A stretch of 64,000 bases of DNA, from assembly GCA_002104985.1 (NCBI GenBank), contig MCGO01000071.1, positions 1 to 64,000 of the forward strand, written 5' to 3'. Source of the stretch: Rhizoclosmatium globosum. Its lineage: Eukaryota > Chytridiomycota > Chytridiomycetes > Chytridiales > Chytriomycetaceae. The position numbers and the translations under genes were made by a program. Shown here piece by piece: positions 21,251-32,100 of this stretch. Under the pieces are notes generated by a model that did not search any database, had not been told where the DNA came from, and saw only the letters and a list, made by a program, of their open reading frames with translations. The number at the start of each line of letters is the position of its first letter. Positions within the stretch are counted from its first letter, which is position 1.

Positions 21251-21410
21251 GATGCTTTCTTAAGTCAAATATTTATTATGATGGCTTATTTTAACTACCT
21301 GTTAAGGAAGAATAATTCTGTTACATAGATAACGTGTCGGAGACTATGATCTTTGATTAGCTCGCAAGTCAGTATGTGTTCATTTCCAACCACCTACCTG
21401 ACCGAAGGAT

Positions 21411-21454
21411 TCCTGCCAGACTTGAACACACAACCTTTCGCTACAGAGACGAAC
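21411..21454 (-). pseudogene. decayed tRNA-Trp fragment
   Basis: The stretch corresponding to the anticodon arm through the T-arm (plus-strand CAACCTTTCGCT and GAGACGAACG blocks) matches tRNA-Trp 200 bp away. The anticodon region and acceptor are degraded. Confidence 0.55.
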
Positions 21455-21468
21455 GAAATATTCTCCTA

Positions 21469-21489
21469 CTCTCTCTCTCTCTCTCTCTC
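21469..21489. repeat. CT dinucleotide microsatellite
   Basis: About ten uninterrupted CT units. Confidence 0.9.
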
Positions 21490-21602
21490 AAGATGTGGCA
21501 AATACCGTTCCCCCCTTAATCAGGATGCAGTGATGGATGGAGATTGGTGGCGCCGGAATAGCCGGAACTGGGTCGGATATTGACTGTCTCAATGTGATAT
21601 CA

Positions 21603-22191
21603 CTAGAAGAGAACCCCGACTACAGAGGCCAATGCCAAAAGTCTGATGTTATGACGTTTCCCAGCACTGGCCTTTTGAGTGGAAGAGAATGTCGACTCCC
21701 CACTTTGCCCAGCCGTTTTCATGACTGGCGAATTAGTCGGCACACTCGCAGTTTTCGTTCCAGTAACTAAAGCCGCAGTCGTGGTGGCGGAGTTAGCTGG
21801 CGCTCCAAAGTTTCCTTGCAACCATTGCGTGATATCCTTCGGCAACGGCTCAACTGTGTGCGTTGGAACAGCCAATTTCACAGCTCTACAACAGACACAG
21901 AATGGAAATCAGATACGTTGAACAAAGTCCACATGAATCAGAGACGACATACCCACAGTAAAGCTTACTCTGATCAACCGCTTGCAAATAGGCAGTTTCC
22001 CATTTACTCTTGTCGTCTTGTGCGCAATACGTTGCAATGGATTCGAGGTTGAATCCTTCACAGATACATTTCTCAATATCAGCGACAACAGGGAGAGCGC
22101 CACATGTGGATTGGACTTTGGAGGAGGCAATCCAGGCATATAAGCATGGCTGGGAGAGGTTCGGCAAGTCAGGTGTTGAAGGGGAGGACAT
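21603..22191 (-). CDS. small Cys protein with hydrophobic C-terminal tail (copy 2)
   Basis: Exons 21953-22191 and 21603-21885. Near-duplicate of the gene at 15587. The N-terminal domain is almost identical (one or two replacements in the first 80 residues), the second exon begins AVKLAVPTHTVEPLP, and the Ala/Thr/Ser-rich segment is more diverged. It ends in a hydrophobic tail (LALASVVGVLF). Like copy 1 it lies convergent to, and downstream of, a receptor copy and a tRNA gene. Function unknown. Confidence 0.7.
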
Positions 22192-22499
22192 TGGGAGAGT
22201 TTTGTGAAAGTGGCAATCAATTCAAAGAAAAGACACCACCCCTTCCAAACAACTTACGCATTGAAGTCGTGCGTCGCAGCCGTAAATAAAAACAAAAGCG
22301 ACTCAGATGCACTATCAAGCCCTTCATGTTAATAATCTTAGCTACCGCTTTCGCAATTATTTTTTTGCAACAAGCATGTCGTGTTGCAGACTATGATCTT
22401 TGCTTTGCTTGATATGACCAAGTTCAGTCCGTGTTTACTTCCAACCTCCACAACGATAAGTGCATTTATTAACTTCCACAAAGCCCCCCTCAAAAAGAA
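22192..22499. other. intergenic region
   Basis: 308 bp between the start of the small Cys protein and the 3' end of NOP14. A stretch near 22390-22450 resembles 21340-21395 (shared GACTATGATCTTTG), suggesting a small local repeat. Nothing else recognised. Confidence 0.4.
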
Positions 22500-25400
22500 C
22501 TACTTCTTATTCATCCTCTCATACCCACGCATAGCGCCTTCAAGGTTCGCCAAATCTCCCATAATCCTGTCCATCTTCTTTTTATAAACCGCGTCCTTTT
22601 CTTTACGTTCTTCCAGACGTTGGCGGGCAATGAATTTACCGTCTTTACGAAGCTCACGCATGGCGCCTTTGAATTCTTTTTTGTATTCGGCTTCGTCCTT
22701 TTTGACCTTGGCGCGTTCTCTGTTCGGGTCGAATCGTCTGTCCATGGAGTAGCTGGAAGGTGTGCGTTGTTAATTTATCATGGTGTGTTTTCTGATGGGA
22801 TGGGACTCAACTGTTCCTGGAATTTCGGCACGAATGTACGGATCGCCATTGCTTTCCTCTTTTGGAGCAAGAGCGGCTTTCGCTTCAACTTTCCACTTGC
22901 CAATAGTCCTTTTACGATATCGATATTGACCTTGAATGCATTTGTGAGAGCCTCTGAAGGTTTTGATGACTTTTTCTTGTTGGCGGTTTGGAAGAGAGTT
23001 GCGTAGCCTTCTAGCTTTTCGAGAAGTGGAGTGAAGATTTCAATGAATCCACTGGCATCTGAATAAATACGGACAAATTGTCCAATAACGTTCGTAACAG
23101 TTGCAAGAAGTGCTGCCTTGAAAGCGTCGGTTTTGAAAGATGGGTGTTGCTCTACTTTTTTGGTGGTTGTGGCAGGCTTTGCAAGCAGTGTTTTGAGGTC
23201 GAGATCCATCGGTGGTGCTGACAAAGAAGTAATAGACAGATTTTTGTTGGTTGATGATGATGGATGGAGAGCATCTAGGAGTGAATGAAGGAAAGAGATA
23301 ACTTCTGGGATATATCGCTTGGATGTTTTGACAAACTGCGTATATACCGGTGAGATTTGAAAACAAGAAATGACGAATAGTTACCTCCTTCAAGACTTGA
23401 CATAAAACAATTCCTGAAAGTGCTTGTCGTCCATTGGTTGCAGGACACATAACAAGGAATTCAGCCATCAGCAATTGAGCGCGAGTTCCCACAACGTGTT
23501 CGAAATCAGAAACGGAGAAGACAGTTCCAACCAATTTTAACAGGACTATATCGTCAAGCCAAGGAAGAGCTGCAACAATACTTCATAAGGTTTCACTTCT
23601 CCGAAAACGCGAAAAACATACCACTGCTCTTGTCGACAGCCGTCTGGATCGTCGCATGTAGTTTCTTGATACGTCGAATGCAAATTTCGGCAGCAATTTG
23701 AGGAAACTGAACACACAATTCATGCAAATGTTTTGAAAGAGCGTTCACAGTATCCAAGTCAGGAGGAGATTTGCGAGTAAGATATTGAAGGTGGTCAAAC
23801 AGGACTCTGAGCAAAGTCTAAGAATGGAAATTCAGTAATCAATCAAGGCAATATAAACTTAAATGGATTACCTCAAGTTTTGATTTGTTGAGACCGCCCA
23901 ATTTAGCGTTGTAGAGAACACGGATACGGTGAATGACGATTGCTTGATCAGTCGGGTTCAGGTGGTCCACGTAGGCAAGCAACTCTGCATGGTCTGTTGG
24001 GGCAGCGAAGGTGTATGGAATTGTGGCTTGAGCTTCGGCTCTTTGAGCAGCCACAGCGGCTTCATCGATCTCCTCTTCCTCGTCGTCTTCGTCAGCAGAA
24101 ACGTCAACTGCCTCTTCTCCATTCAACTCTACCGCGTCATCCTCTTCGAGGTCATCTTCAGCCTCGACGTTGCCATTCTCGTCGTCTTCTCCGTCTTCTC
24201 CGTCTTCCTCTTCATCATCTTCGTCATCTTCATCGTCTTCATCGTATTCTTCTTCTTCGTCATCATCTTCCTCTTCATTATCAACGCCACCATCATCTTC
24301 ATCCGTCTCCCCCTTCTTTGGTTTCCTCTTCATCATAAAGACTTCCTTGTTGACAAGCATACCGTCTTTGTTATACGTCAAAGGCATAGCATTTCGGCCA
24401 CGAGGATCATCGTCCTCTTCCTCCTCATCCTCATCGTCCTCCTCTCCTTCATCGCCACCCTTCTTTGACCGTCCACCCCGTTTTTTAACTGGCATGGTTT
24501 GAGCGAACCCAAAGTCGTCATCCAAATCGTCAGCTTGTGCGTTACGCTTCTTTCCAGATTTCACAGGTCCGTTCATGCGTGCAAGTCGTTCTGCCTGGTA
24601 AAGGGAAAGCACGGCAGTTAAGATCTGTACTTCTACTTAATTAAGAAATGATCATACCTCCATCTTCTCCAACTTTTCCTTCTCCTCAAATGCCTTCTCT
24701 TCTTCAGTCTTTAACCTGTTTGTAGGAGCAGCACGCGCATCACCCCTCATTTCACGAATGAAATTATCATAATCTTCTTCCTGACTCGTCAGTGGTTTTC
24801 TCCACGGTCTCTCCGGTTTTGCTTCCTCCTTCTTTGCACCACCAGTTCCAAGCAACAAGCTCTTCAAGTCATCCAAGTTCTCGTCAACTTCTTCTCCTAA
24901 TTGTTGGACTTCTTCGTTAAGCTTTTGACGTTCGTGTTTGTGGAATTTGGATTTTGCAATGACTTCAGCCATGATTTCGCTCTTGGTCTTTTTGCGATCT
25001 GGGTCTGGGTCGTCATCGAATCCTCCGAAGTGAGAGTATTTGACAGTGTCTCGATCAATGTTGCCCTCTGGAATAATTTGGTATAAGTACAAATGGTTTC
25101 AAGTTGAACGGATCGAACCTTCATCTTCTACGCGTTGAAGACCGCTTTCGAGAGAGTAATCGTCCATTCCACTGATGCTTTGACCCATGTGAGTAAGGTC
25201 TTCTTCTTCCAGGTTGAACAGGGAGCTGTTTCTTGAAGATTTCTGCAAGAGTTGGAAACGGTTTGATCAGCTTTCCATTGGAGACCAGTTTGGTACTCGA
25301 AAGAAAACATACCCCCTTCTGTTCCCTCATGAATCGCTCCATCAGTTTATCCTCCATGGACAGGTTTGGGTTGTTTTCACCGAAACGCCTATCGACCAAA

Positions 25401-25759
25401 CCACCGACACGGTTCTTCTTTGCCATTTCCACCTTGAGGGTCTTCTTTCTGTTCTCTTCGGCCTTCTTTCGCTGGGCCATAGGTTTACCCTCGACACCCT
25501 TAACCTTCCGTCCAAGAACATCGTGCTTCAGCCTCGCAAACTGGCGTTCGAAGGGATTGTTTGCGGAGGCGGACTTGTCGATTGATCTGAGTTGCTGTTT
25601 CATTGCTGATTTTACGCTCTGTTTTCCGTCTGTTGATTGTTGGAGTCGCTTCTTCTTTGAGGGAACTGGCACGCCGATTGCACCTGAAGTCTTCAGAGTT
25701 GCGCGGAGTTTCTTGAGTGCCGATCCGCCACTGACTGCTGGCTTGCGTTGGGTGCCCAT
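22500..25759 (-). CDS. NOP14: nucleolar protein 14 (small-subunit processome)
   Basis: Needed for pre-18S rRNA processing and 40S maturation in the nucleolus. Eight exons (25313-25759, 25119-25242, 24658-25067, 23872-24594, 23622-23817, 23385-23569, 22812-23335, 22500-22752) give 953 residues with consistent phases. Diagnostic parts are the basic N-terminus with NPFERQFARLKHDVLGRK and RRFGENN, the SLFNLEEEDLTHMGQSI segment, the DRDTVKYSHFGGFDDD block and a very acidic central stretch (24060-24440 region). A helical C-half follows, then the end block FDPNRERAK with KGAMRELRKDGKFIARQRL. Length and order match the family. Confidence 0.95.
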
Positions 25760-26109
25760 TTGAAGGTGGTGTTGGTGTTGGTTGGTTGGGCAAAGGTGTT
25801 CAAACAAAAAACAAAAAAGAGGATTGAATGAAGGACGCGAAGTGGTCCCCCAGTTGTCTTCCTTCAATGTAGAAACATTAATACGTGTGCAGATGACATG
25901 CATCCAGGAGCCATTATTGAGACAAGTTGCTTTTACACATAATTTATACAGAAGCAATTACGTCAGTTAGCAAACATTGCAGCCTGCATTGTAGCTTATT
26001 TAGTGTACAAGACGTAAAGCAATAAAAGCATTCCTTGATTATCCAACTTTATTCTGATTGGTTGGAGCCATTCGATTTTCAAGCAAGTCCCATCGAAGTT
26101 TACAACAAA
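25760..26109. other. divergent promoter region of NOP14 and ferrochelatase
   Basis: 350 bp between two starts pointing apart. No recognisable element other than AT-rich tracts. Confidence 0.4.
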
Positions 26110-27477
26110 ATGCTCACCGCCTCGCGTCTCGGTCTTCTGCACCGCGCATCGAACAGCAGCCTCAGCATCACGAGCACTGTCTCCAAGCGACTGATGGCGA
26201 CCGTGACGTCGAATGCAAAGAAGTAGCACTGATAACCTTGTAGTTAGTGCACATGCTAAACTCCAACCATGAACCATAAACCAGACCACCAACCGCCATC
26301 GTCCTAATAAACATGGGTGGACCAAAGACGGTCCAGGACGTCGAAAGCTTTCTGTTCCGGCTCTTTTCGGACCACGACCTGATCCCAATCCCGTTTCAAA
26401 AGTACCTGGCGCCCTGGATTACAAAGCGAAGAGTGCCAAAGATCCAGGAACAGTACGCGAAGATCGGAGGCGGGTCGCCAATCTTTCACTGGACTCAGCG
26501 ACAGGGCCTCCTGCTCGAGCAAGTCATGGACCGCATTCGCCCGGAGTCTGGTTGCTTTGGAGTAACGAACGAGGTACACATACTAACAACTGCCTAATAC
26601 AGCACCGCACAAACACTACATTGCTTTCCGCTACGCTGAACCACTCACTGAACCAACTATCGACGAAATGAAGAAAGACGGCGTCACTCGTGCCATTGCT
26701 CTCTCCCTGTACCCTCAATACTCCTGCTCAACGACCGGCTCCTCCCTCAACGAACTCGTTCGCGTCCTCAAAGACAAGGACCCGTCAGGCTCAATCAAAT
26801 GGAGTGTTGTCGACCGGTACCCAACTCAACCAATGCTTGTGGAGGCTTTTGCGCGTCACATTGAACAGTCTCTTGAGAAGGAATATCCTGCGAGTGAACG
26901 GGACTCTGTTCCTCTCTTGTTCAGTGCCCACTCTTTGCCAATGAGTGTCGTGAACCGTGGTGACACGTACCCTGGTGAAGTGGCTGCTACTGTGAATGCT
27001 GTGATGGAACGATTGGGTCACAGAAACCCTTACAGACTTGTTTGGCAGTCGCAAGTGGGTCCAAGTGCTTGGTTGGGTCCAAAGACCGAGGATGTCATCA
27101 AAGGGTATGGAAAGCAAGGCAAAAAGAATCTGTTGGTTGTTCCAATCGCTTTCGTGTCTGACCACATTGAGACTTTGTTTGAATTGGATCTGGAATACGG
27201 ACATGTTGCGAAGGAGGTAAGCAGTTTTCATTGAATGAGTCCTTTCCTGAACGTGTACTGAAACTAAGAAACACAGGTTGGAATTACTGGATACAAGAGA
27301 GTCGAGTCATTGAACGATGACCCTATTTTCATTCAGTGTTTGGGAGAGGTTGTCAAGAACCATTTGGATTCAGGTGCTCTCCACTCAAAACAATTGCCTC
27401 TCCGATGCCCATCCTGTACCAACCCCAAGTGTGGGAAAACAAAAGAGTTCTTTGGATCTCAGGACATGGAATGGTGA
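26110..27477 (+). CDS. FECH: ferrochelatase, mitochondrial
   Basis: Last step of haem synthesis, inserting Fe2+ into protoporphyrin IX at the mitochondrial inner membrane. Exons 26110-26222, 26285-26550, 26603-27216 and 27277-27477; 397 residues. The N-terminus is a Ser/Arg-rich amphipathic presequence ([17 protein letters not shown]). Family blocks are [63 protein letters not shown] with the catalytic His, and [14 protein letters not shown] with the second conserved His and Glu. The C-terminal CPSCTNPKC, together with the Cys in YPQYSCST, supplies the four ligands of the [2Fe-2S] cluster found in animal and many fungal enzymes. Confidence 0.96.
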
Positions 27478-27578
27478 ATCAAGTTACGTGTTTGAGTTTT
27501 GGCGTGAAGGGACATTTTAATAAAGGCTCGAGTCAGAGCCAGAATAAGATGATAACATTAACATGAACTTGATCATTT

Positions 27579-29138
27579 TTATTTACGCCAATCTAGAAAC
27601 TCTATATGATGCTCTTCCATCCACTTGCATAATGGACCTATATCATGCCCCTTCGCGCCATGCAAATACATAAACTCAAGCGACGGAATCATCTTTAGAA
27701 TATCTAAGTCGAAGACGGCGTTGCTCCCAGTATGCGAGAGACCCATATGCAATACTTTTAAGTTCGTCAAAGTAGCGAATGAAGTTATGTCGCTTTCGTT
27801 CGTGACAGAGACATGTAACTCATACAAAGATTGTAAAGATTGGATGCAGCTGAAATCACAAATACTAATGTCACTAAGATGCAAAATTTGGAGATATTTT
27901 AGGTCTTTCAGCGCGGATATGTCCGTTACACGCGTTTGCGTAAGGTATAGCTCTCGTAGTAGAGGTAAATGTTTTGCAACTGAAACATCCTTGACTTCTG
28001 CCGCAATCAAAGACAGAATTACCAGGGAACCATTCGCAGCAAGAGGATTCAGATTCCGCAATTTTGTTTCATTGCAAGATAGTACTTTCAGCTTCTGACA
28101 GGGACATAAAGGCCTCAAATCATCAATTTCAGTTCCATCAAAATTCAGTGTGGATAAATTGAGCAGATGTCGTAACGGTGATAGATCGTCTATGTATGTA
28201 TGCGATGCATTTAAATCTTCTAAATTTATCAGGTATTTCAAGGAATCCAGGACTGTCACGAATGTGAGGGAGATGTTGATTGACTTTAATGAGTGAAGAG
28301 ATGCTAGTGGCTGAAGGTTACTCAGTGCAGATTCTGACAAATTCAAATTCTGAAGCTTGTCGAGTTCTGAGAGTGGTTGCACGTCACTTAAAGGACATCG
28401 ACTGATTTCCAAGGAAGTCAAGTCATGCAGTAAATTCAAACCGGATATATCTGAGACATTCGTATCACCAAGACAAAGATATTTAAGTCGCGTCAATTTC
28501 GTTATTGGACGCACTTCGCGTAACCCTCGACCCGTGATTGTAAGTGATGTGAGTGACTTCAATGTTGACAACTCGGACAAGTCCAGTTCCGATCCGCCCA
28601 ACACTGAAAACGAGAGTTCTCGCAGCTGCGCGAGCTTTAATATTGGAGTCAAAGTCGCAATCTTCCAGTTAGATATCTTCAACGATCTTAACGCCAACAA
28701 CGACGAAACAGCATCCATATCAACAGGCGCACCCTCATCACGAACAGAGTACGTCCTCAAACTAATATCCAGTTCCTTAAGTTGATCCAAAACGTGAAGG
28801 ATCCGTAAGTCCTTCAGTCCCGGTGCAACCAAACTCGTCAGTTGAGGGAACATTGGCATCACGAGTTCAAACAAGATAGGCTCTTCCTCCACGGGAAGTT
28901 GGATGCATTTTATGTGTGGGAGTACACCCAGAAATCGGCGTTTCAAGTCTGGGATTGTGGATGTTATTGGGATTCGGATTGTTGACTTCCCGATTACTTG
29001 GTGCCGTGCATCGTATGCGAGAATCTTTGTTGTTGAGAAGAGGGAGAGTGCGTCTTTTGTGGTGAGGGAGTCGATGAGTGTGCGATGGATTATGAAGAGG
29101 CACGAGGGAATGTCAACGTCATTTGATTCACGCATCAT
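27579..29138 (-). CDS. leucine-rich-repeat protein with F-box-like N-terminus
   Basis: Single exon, 519 residues. The first 50 residues (IPSCLFIIHRTLIDSLTT) look like a weak F-box. From about residue 100 there are some 17 repeats of 21-23 residues of the LxxLxxLxLxxTxIxDIxxL type (for example LKYLCLGDTNVSDISGLNLL), the SDS22/internalin-like class used for protein binding. It could be a substrate adaptor of an SCF-type ubiquitin ligase, which is an inference. The ATG lies only 15 nt after the stop of the armadillo-SPRY gene on the same strand, with AAAATAAA directly in front of it. Confidence 0.8.
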   Translation of the reverse strand: MMRESNDVDIPSCLFIIHRTLIDSLTTKDALSLFSTTKILAYDARHQVIGKSTIRIPITSTIPDLKRRFLGVLPHIKCIQLPVEEEPILFELVMPMFPQLTSLVAPGLKDLRILHVLDQLKELDISLRTYSVRDEGAPVDMDAVSSLLALRSLKISNWKIATLTPILKLAQLRELSFSVLGGSELDLSELSTLKSLTSLTITGRGLREVRPITKLTRLKYLCLGDTNVSDISGLNLLHDLTSLEISRCPLSDVQPLSELDKLQNLNLSESALSNLQPLASLHSLKSINISLTFVTVLDSLKYLINLEDLNASHTYIDDLSPLRHLLNLSTLNFDGTEIDDLRPLCPCQKLKVLSCNETKLRNLNPLAANGSLVILSLIAAEVKDVSVAKHLPLLRELYLTQTRVTDISALKDLKYLQILHLSDISICDFSCIQSLQSLYELHVSVTNESDITSFATLTNLKVLHMGLSHTGSNAVFDLDILKMIPSLEFMYLHGAKGHDIGPLCKWMEEHHIEFLDWRK

Positions 29139-29153
29139 TTTATTTTGGGTCCA

Positions 29154-32100
29154 TCAGCCATCCAAATCAATATCGAATCCAGAGGGAGAAATCGGAGATT
29201 CTTGGATATGTGGGTACCAGAGGTATGGCGCGTTTCCGTAGTTGACCTTGAGCTTTGGACAGTTTCTTGTGTATGGGAAAAAGGTGTGCGTTGAGTCACT
29301 ACGAACGAGTACATCTGGTGTAATAGAATCAGGAATATAATTTTGGAGAGTGAGGACTCACTGAGAGGGTGTCCGTTGATTGTGAAAAACACACAAGAGG
29401 ATGCTTCCTCAAAACCGCAACCAAGTACATCACCATCTTTGAAAACAAAACTGTTGAGTTTCGCAACAAGTATTGTATTGCCGGACTCGGTTAGATCGTC
29501 ATCAATCAATGATTGAACTGTTATATGAAGCATATCGAGCATCACATCTTGCCACGGAATCTCACAACCAACAGAAACAATGCATGCCATATTGTCTCGA
29601 ACTGGTACAAGCACATACAAAGTTCCATGGGTGTCAAATAGACCAAGTTGAAAAGGGCTACCAATATTTTCAGCAAAGTCAAATAACGTGAAGAAATACA
29701 CACCAAGCAGTTTCTAGATTCTTGGATGGATAAAGCCTACATTCATAGTAGAATGACGGTACAGTCCAATCGTGATCTACCGCAGTCACTGCATACATGT
29801 AGTCAATAATTTCCACCGACGAGGCGATCTCCATGGAAGATAAGTTGGGCAAAGAGCCGATTGGGATTTCAACCTTACTCGCAACATCAATATATCCGTC
29901 GGGCTTGTACCTATGAGGAATGAACTTAAAGGGGCTCAATTAACTCTCTATTCTTACCTCAGCATTGCTGTAGACCCTCCAAAGTTGAATATACAGCCTT
30001 GACTTCCAGCAAGTGATACAGCAGGATACCAGTTCAAAGCTGTGTCGACATCGGTGAACGCGACTCCAAGATCATTCCCATTTCTCAGATATGAAACAGT
30101 TTGTTCATCCAGATCTATCAAGACAGTGATGACATCTCCAGCGGCCCATTCTTCTCCATACGTATTCTACTCAACGTTTTAGCGCTTCGTACAATTGGAA
30201 CAGGAAGATGTCCTCACGTTGCTTGTAAAGGTGCTATGCCACTTTCTGACGCGATTTCCATCATACGCGTAAGATTGAGCGTTATCACCTACTCCTTCTC
30301 CTCCCTCAGGATCGAAAACACAGTCTTCTGTAGCCCATCCAACTAATACCATGAAAGTAAGTATTTAAGTGATGGGATAAACATGAGCGTACTCTGTATG
30401 ATTCCATCTGTCATCAATGTCACTTCAAACGCGTATTTCCCTTCTCTACTGACGCAGACGTTGCAGCGAGCACTTTCGAACGTCCAAGAATCATTTCGAA
30501 CCTAGAAATGATAAGCATCTAGCCTTCAAAAAGCAATATTTCCTGCTTATACCTCCATTTTGTTTTTCGACCAGTACAAGTATGGCGTTATGCTCTCGAT
30601 ATCAATTTCAGCGACTCCTTCAACGTCTTGGGCCAGCTCCTCGGATGTATAATCAGTCAAGTGGTCAAATATCAAGCTGCCATAGAATTTTGTCGCGGTT
30701 GATTCCTCCGTCAAAATGTGGCTCAACAATGTATCAATGAATTCTGGGATTGTCGCAAGAGTAGTTCGTGATAGTCCTTCAACAAGGATAAGTGGATAAC
30801 ACAGTAATATAATCAAGTATTACCTTGTTGCAAGCACAATCCCAAGGCCGCAATCGCTTGGTTGCAGAGGACTTTGCTGTTCAGTCGAACCAAAGAGATA
30901 AGAATGACTGCGATGTTATTCTTTTCAAAGAATACTCGTGCCCTCTCTGATAAAAGATTAGAAACGCTTTTTCGCGAGTATCCTCACCATTTTGTAGTAA
31001 CGGCATCAACATACTCATTGCCTTAAACGCAAAGAAATAACGCGTATTCTGATCCATCACTTCCTCATCAGTATACGAATTCTCGCTGATATCGCGCATC
31101 TTTTGTGCAACTTCTTCCACTCGATAGAACAGAACGTCATTGATATCTGCCTTCAACAACGGCACCTCACTCTCAACAGCCCCTTCAAACACCTCTTCGA
31201 CATAAAACGAGTCGTTGATGAATGGGAAGAGGAGCATGTCAATGACTTTCGCACAAAGAGGTTCAAGCGATGTTGACCAGTCGAGGTCCTCGAAGACAAA
31301 GGTTTCGTTTCGGCGAGGGAAGGAAGGATCTGGAGACGGTTTGAGCGCGTCTGGTTGAATGAATATTTGGAAACATTCGAGAAATGTATGTAGATCGTTT
31401 GAGTTTTGTGCAGAGTATTTTAAACTTGAGAAACGATGTGTTAGATTTTGTTGTGGAATGAATCAATCACACCAAACTCACCTTTTTATCTTGACAACCA
31501 ACTCTTGCACCACAAGTCGAAAGATCGGTTCATGAACTTCGTAACTCTTTCGAGCCATTGTAGAGAGAGCTTTCGCAGCCACAACTTGAAGATCCTGTCG
31601 TGAGGTGTTCAAGATACATTCAGCCAGAATTTCGACACCGTCGTTGTCGTCAATTTTAATGGCGCTATCAGCTGAATTCATTTTTGTTAGTGTGATTGCT
31701 GAGCATGATAAGATGTTACCAGAGAAGGTTGCAAGGTTCAACGCAAGGAGTGCTCCTCCATACTGCAAATCAGATTCTTCAGCTCGGCAAAAGTTAAGAA
31801 TTGCATATAGAATATCTGATCGCAAAAGAATTGGCCGATTTTTTCCTAGGAGTGCATAAAGTCAACACTTGAAGGATTCAGAGATGTACGTACCGATACC
31901 GCATAGAAAGATGAATAAATCGCTGACATATAAACAAACATCTGATGAGGCAGTATTTGAAATCTTGATGAGTGTTTCCAGTCCCTTCAACGCAAAAAAC
32001 TGGTCATGACAGTCACCTAGCAATCAATAAGCATCATAAAGACATGAAAGCAAACCCATACTGTTGTTTCCAATCAAATCATGCAACAAAGAAACAGCCC

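Larger units (their letters stand above)
21251..21602. other. intergenic region with tRNA fragment and CT repeat
   Basis: Holds a decayed tRNA-Trp piece and a short CT microsatellite (listed separately). Otherwise AT-rich with no gene. Confidence 0.5.

Noticed and set aside
24170..24502. Poly-Ser plus-strand open frame
   Set aside because: It is the antisense of the Asp/Glu-rich stretch of NOP14.
29690..29760. Frameshift in the armadillo-SPRY gene near 29.72 kb
   Set aside because: A normal 49-nt GT-AG intron starting after HDWT explains the frame change without any missing base.
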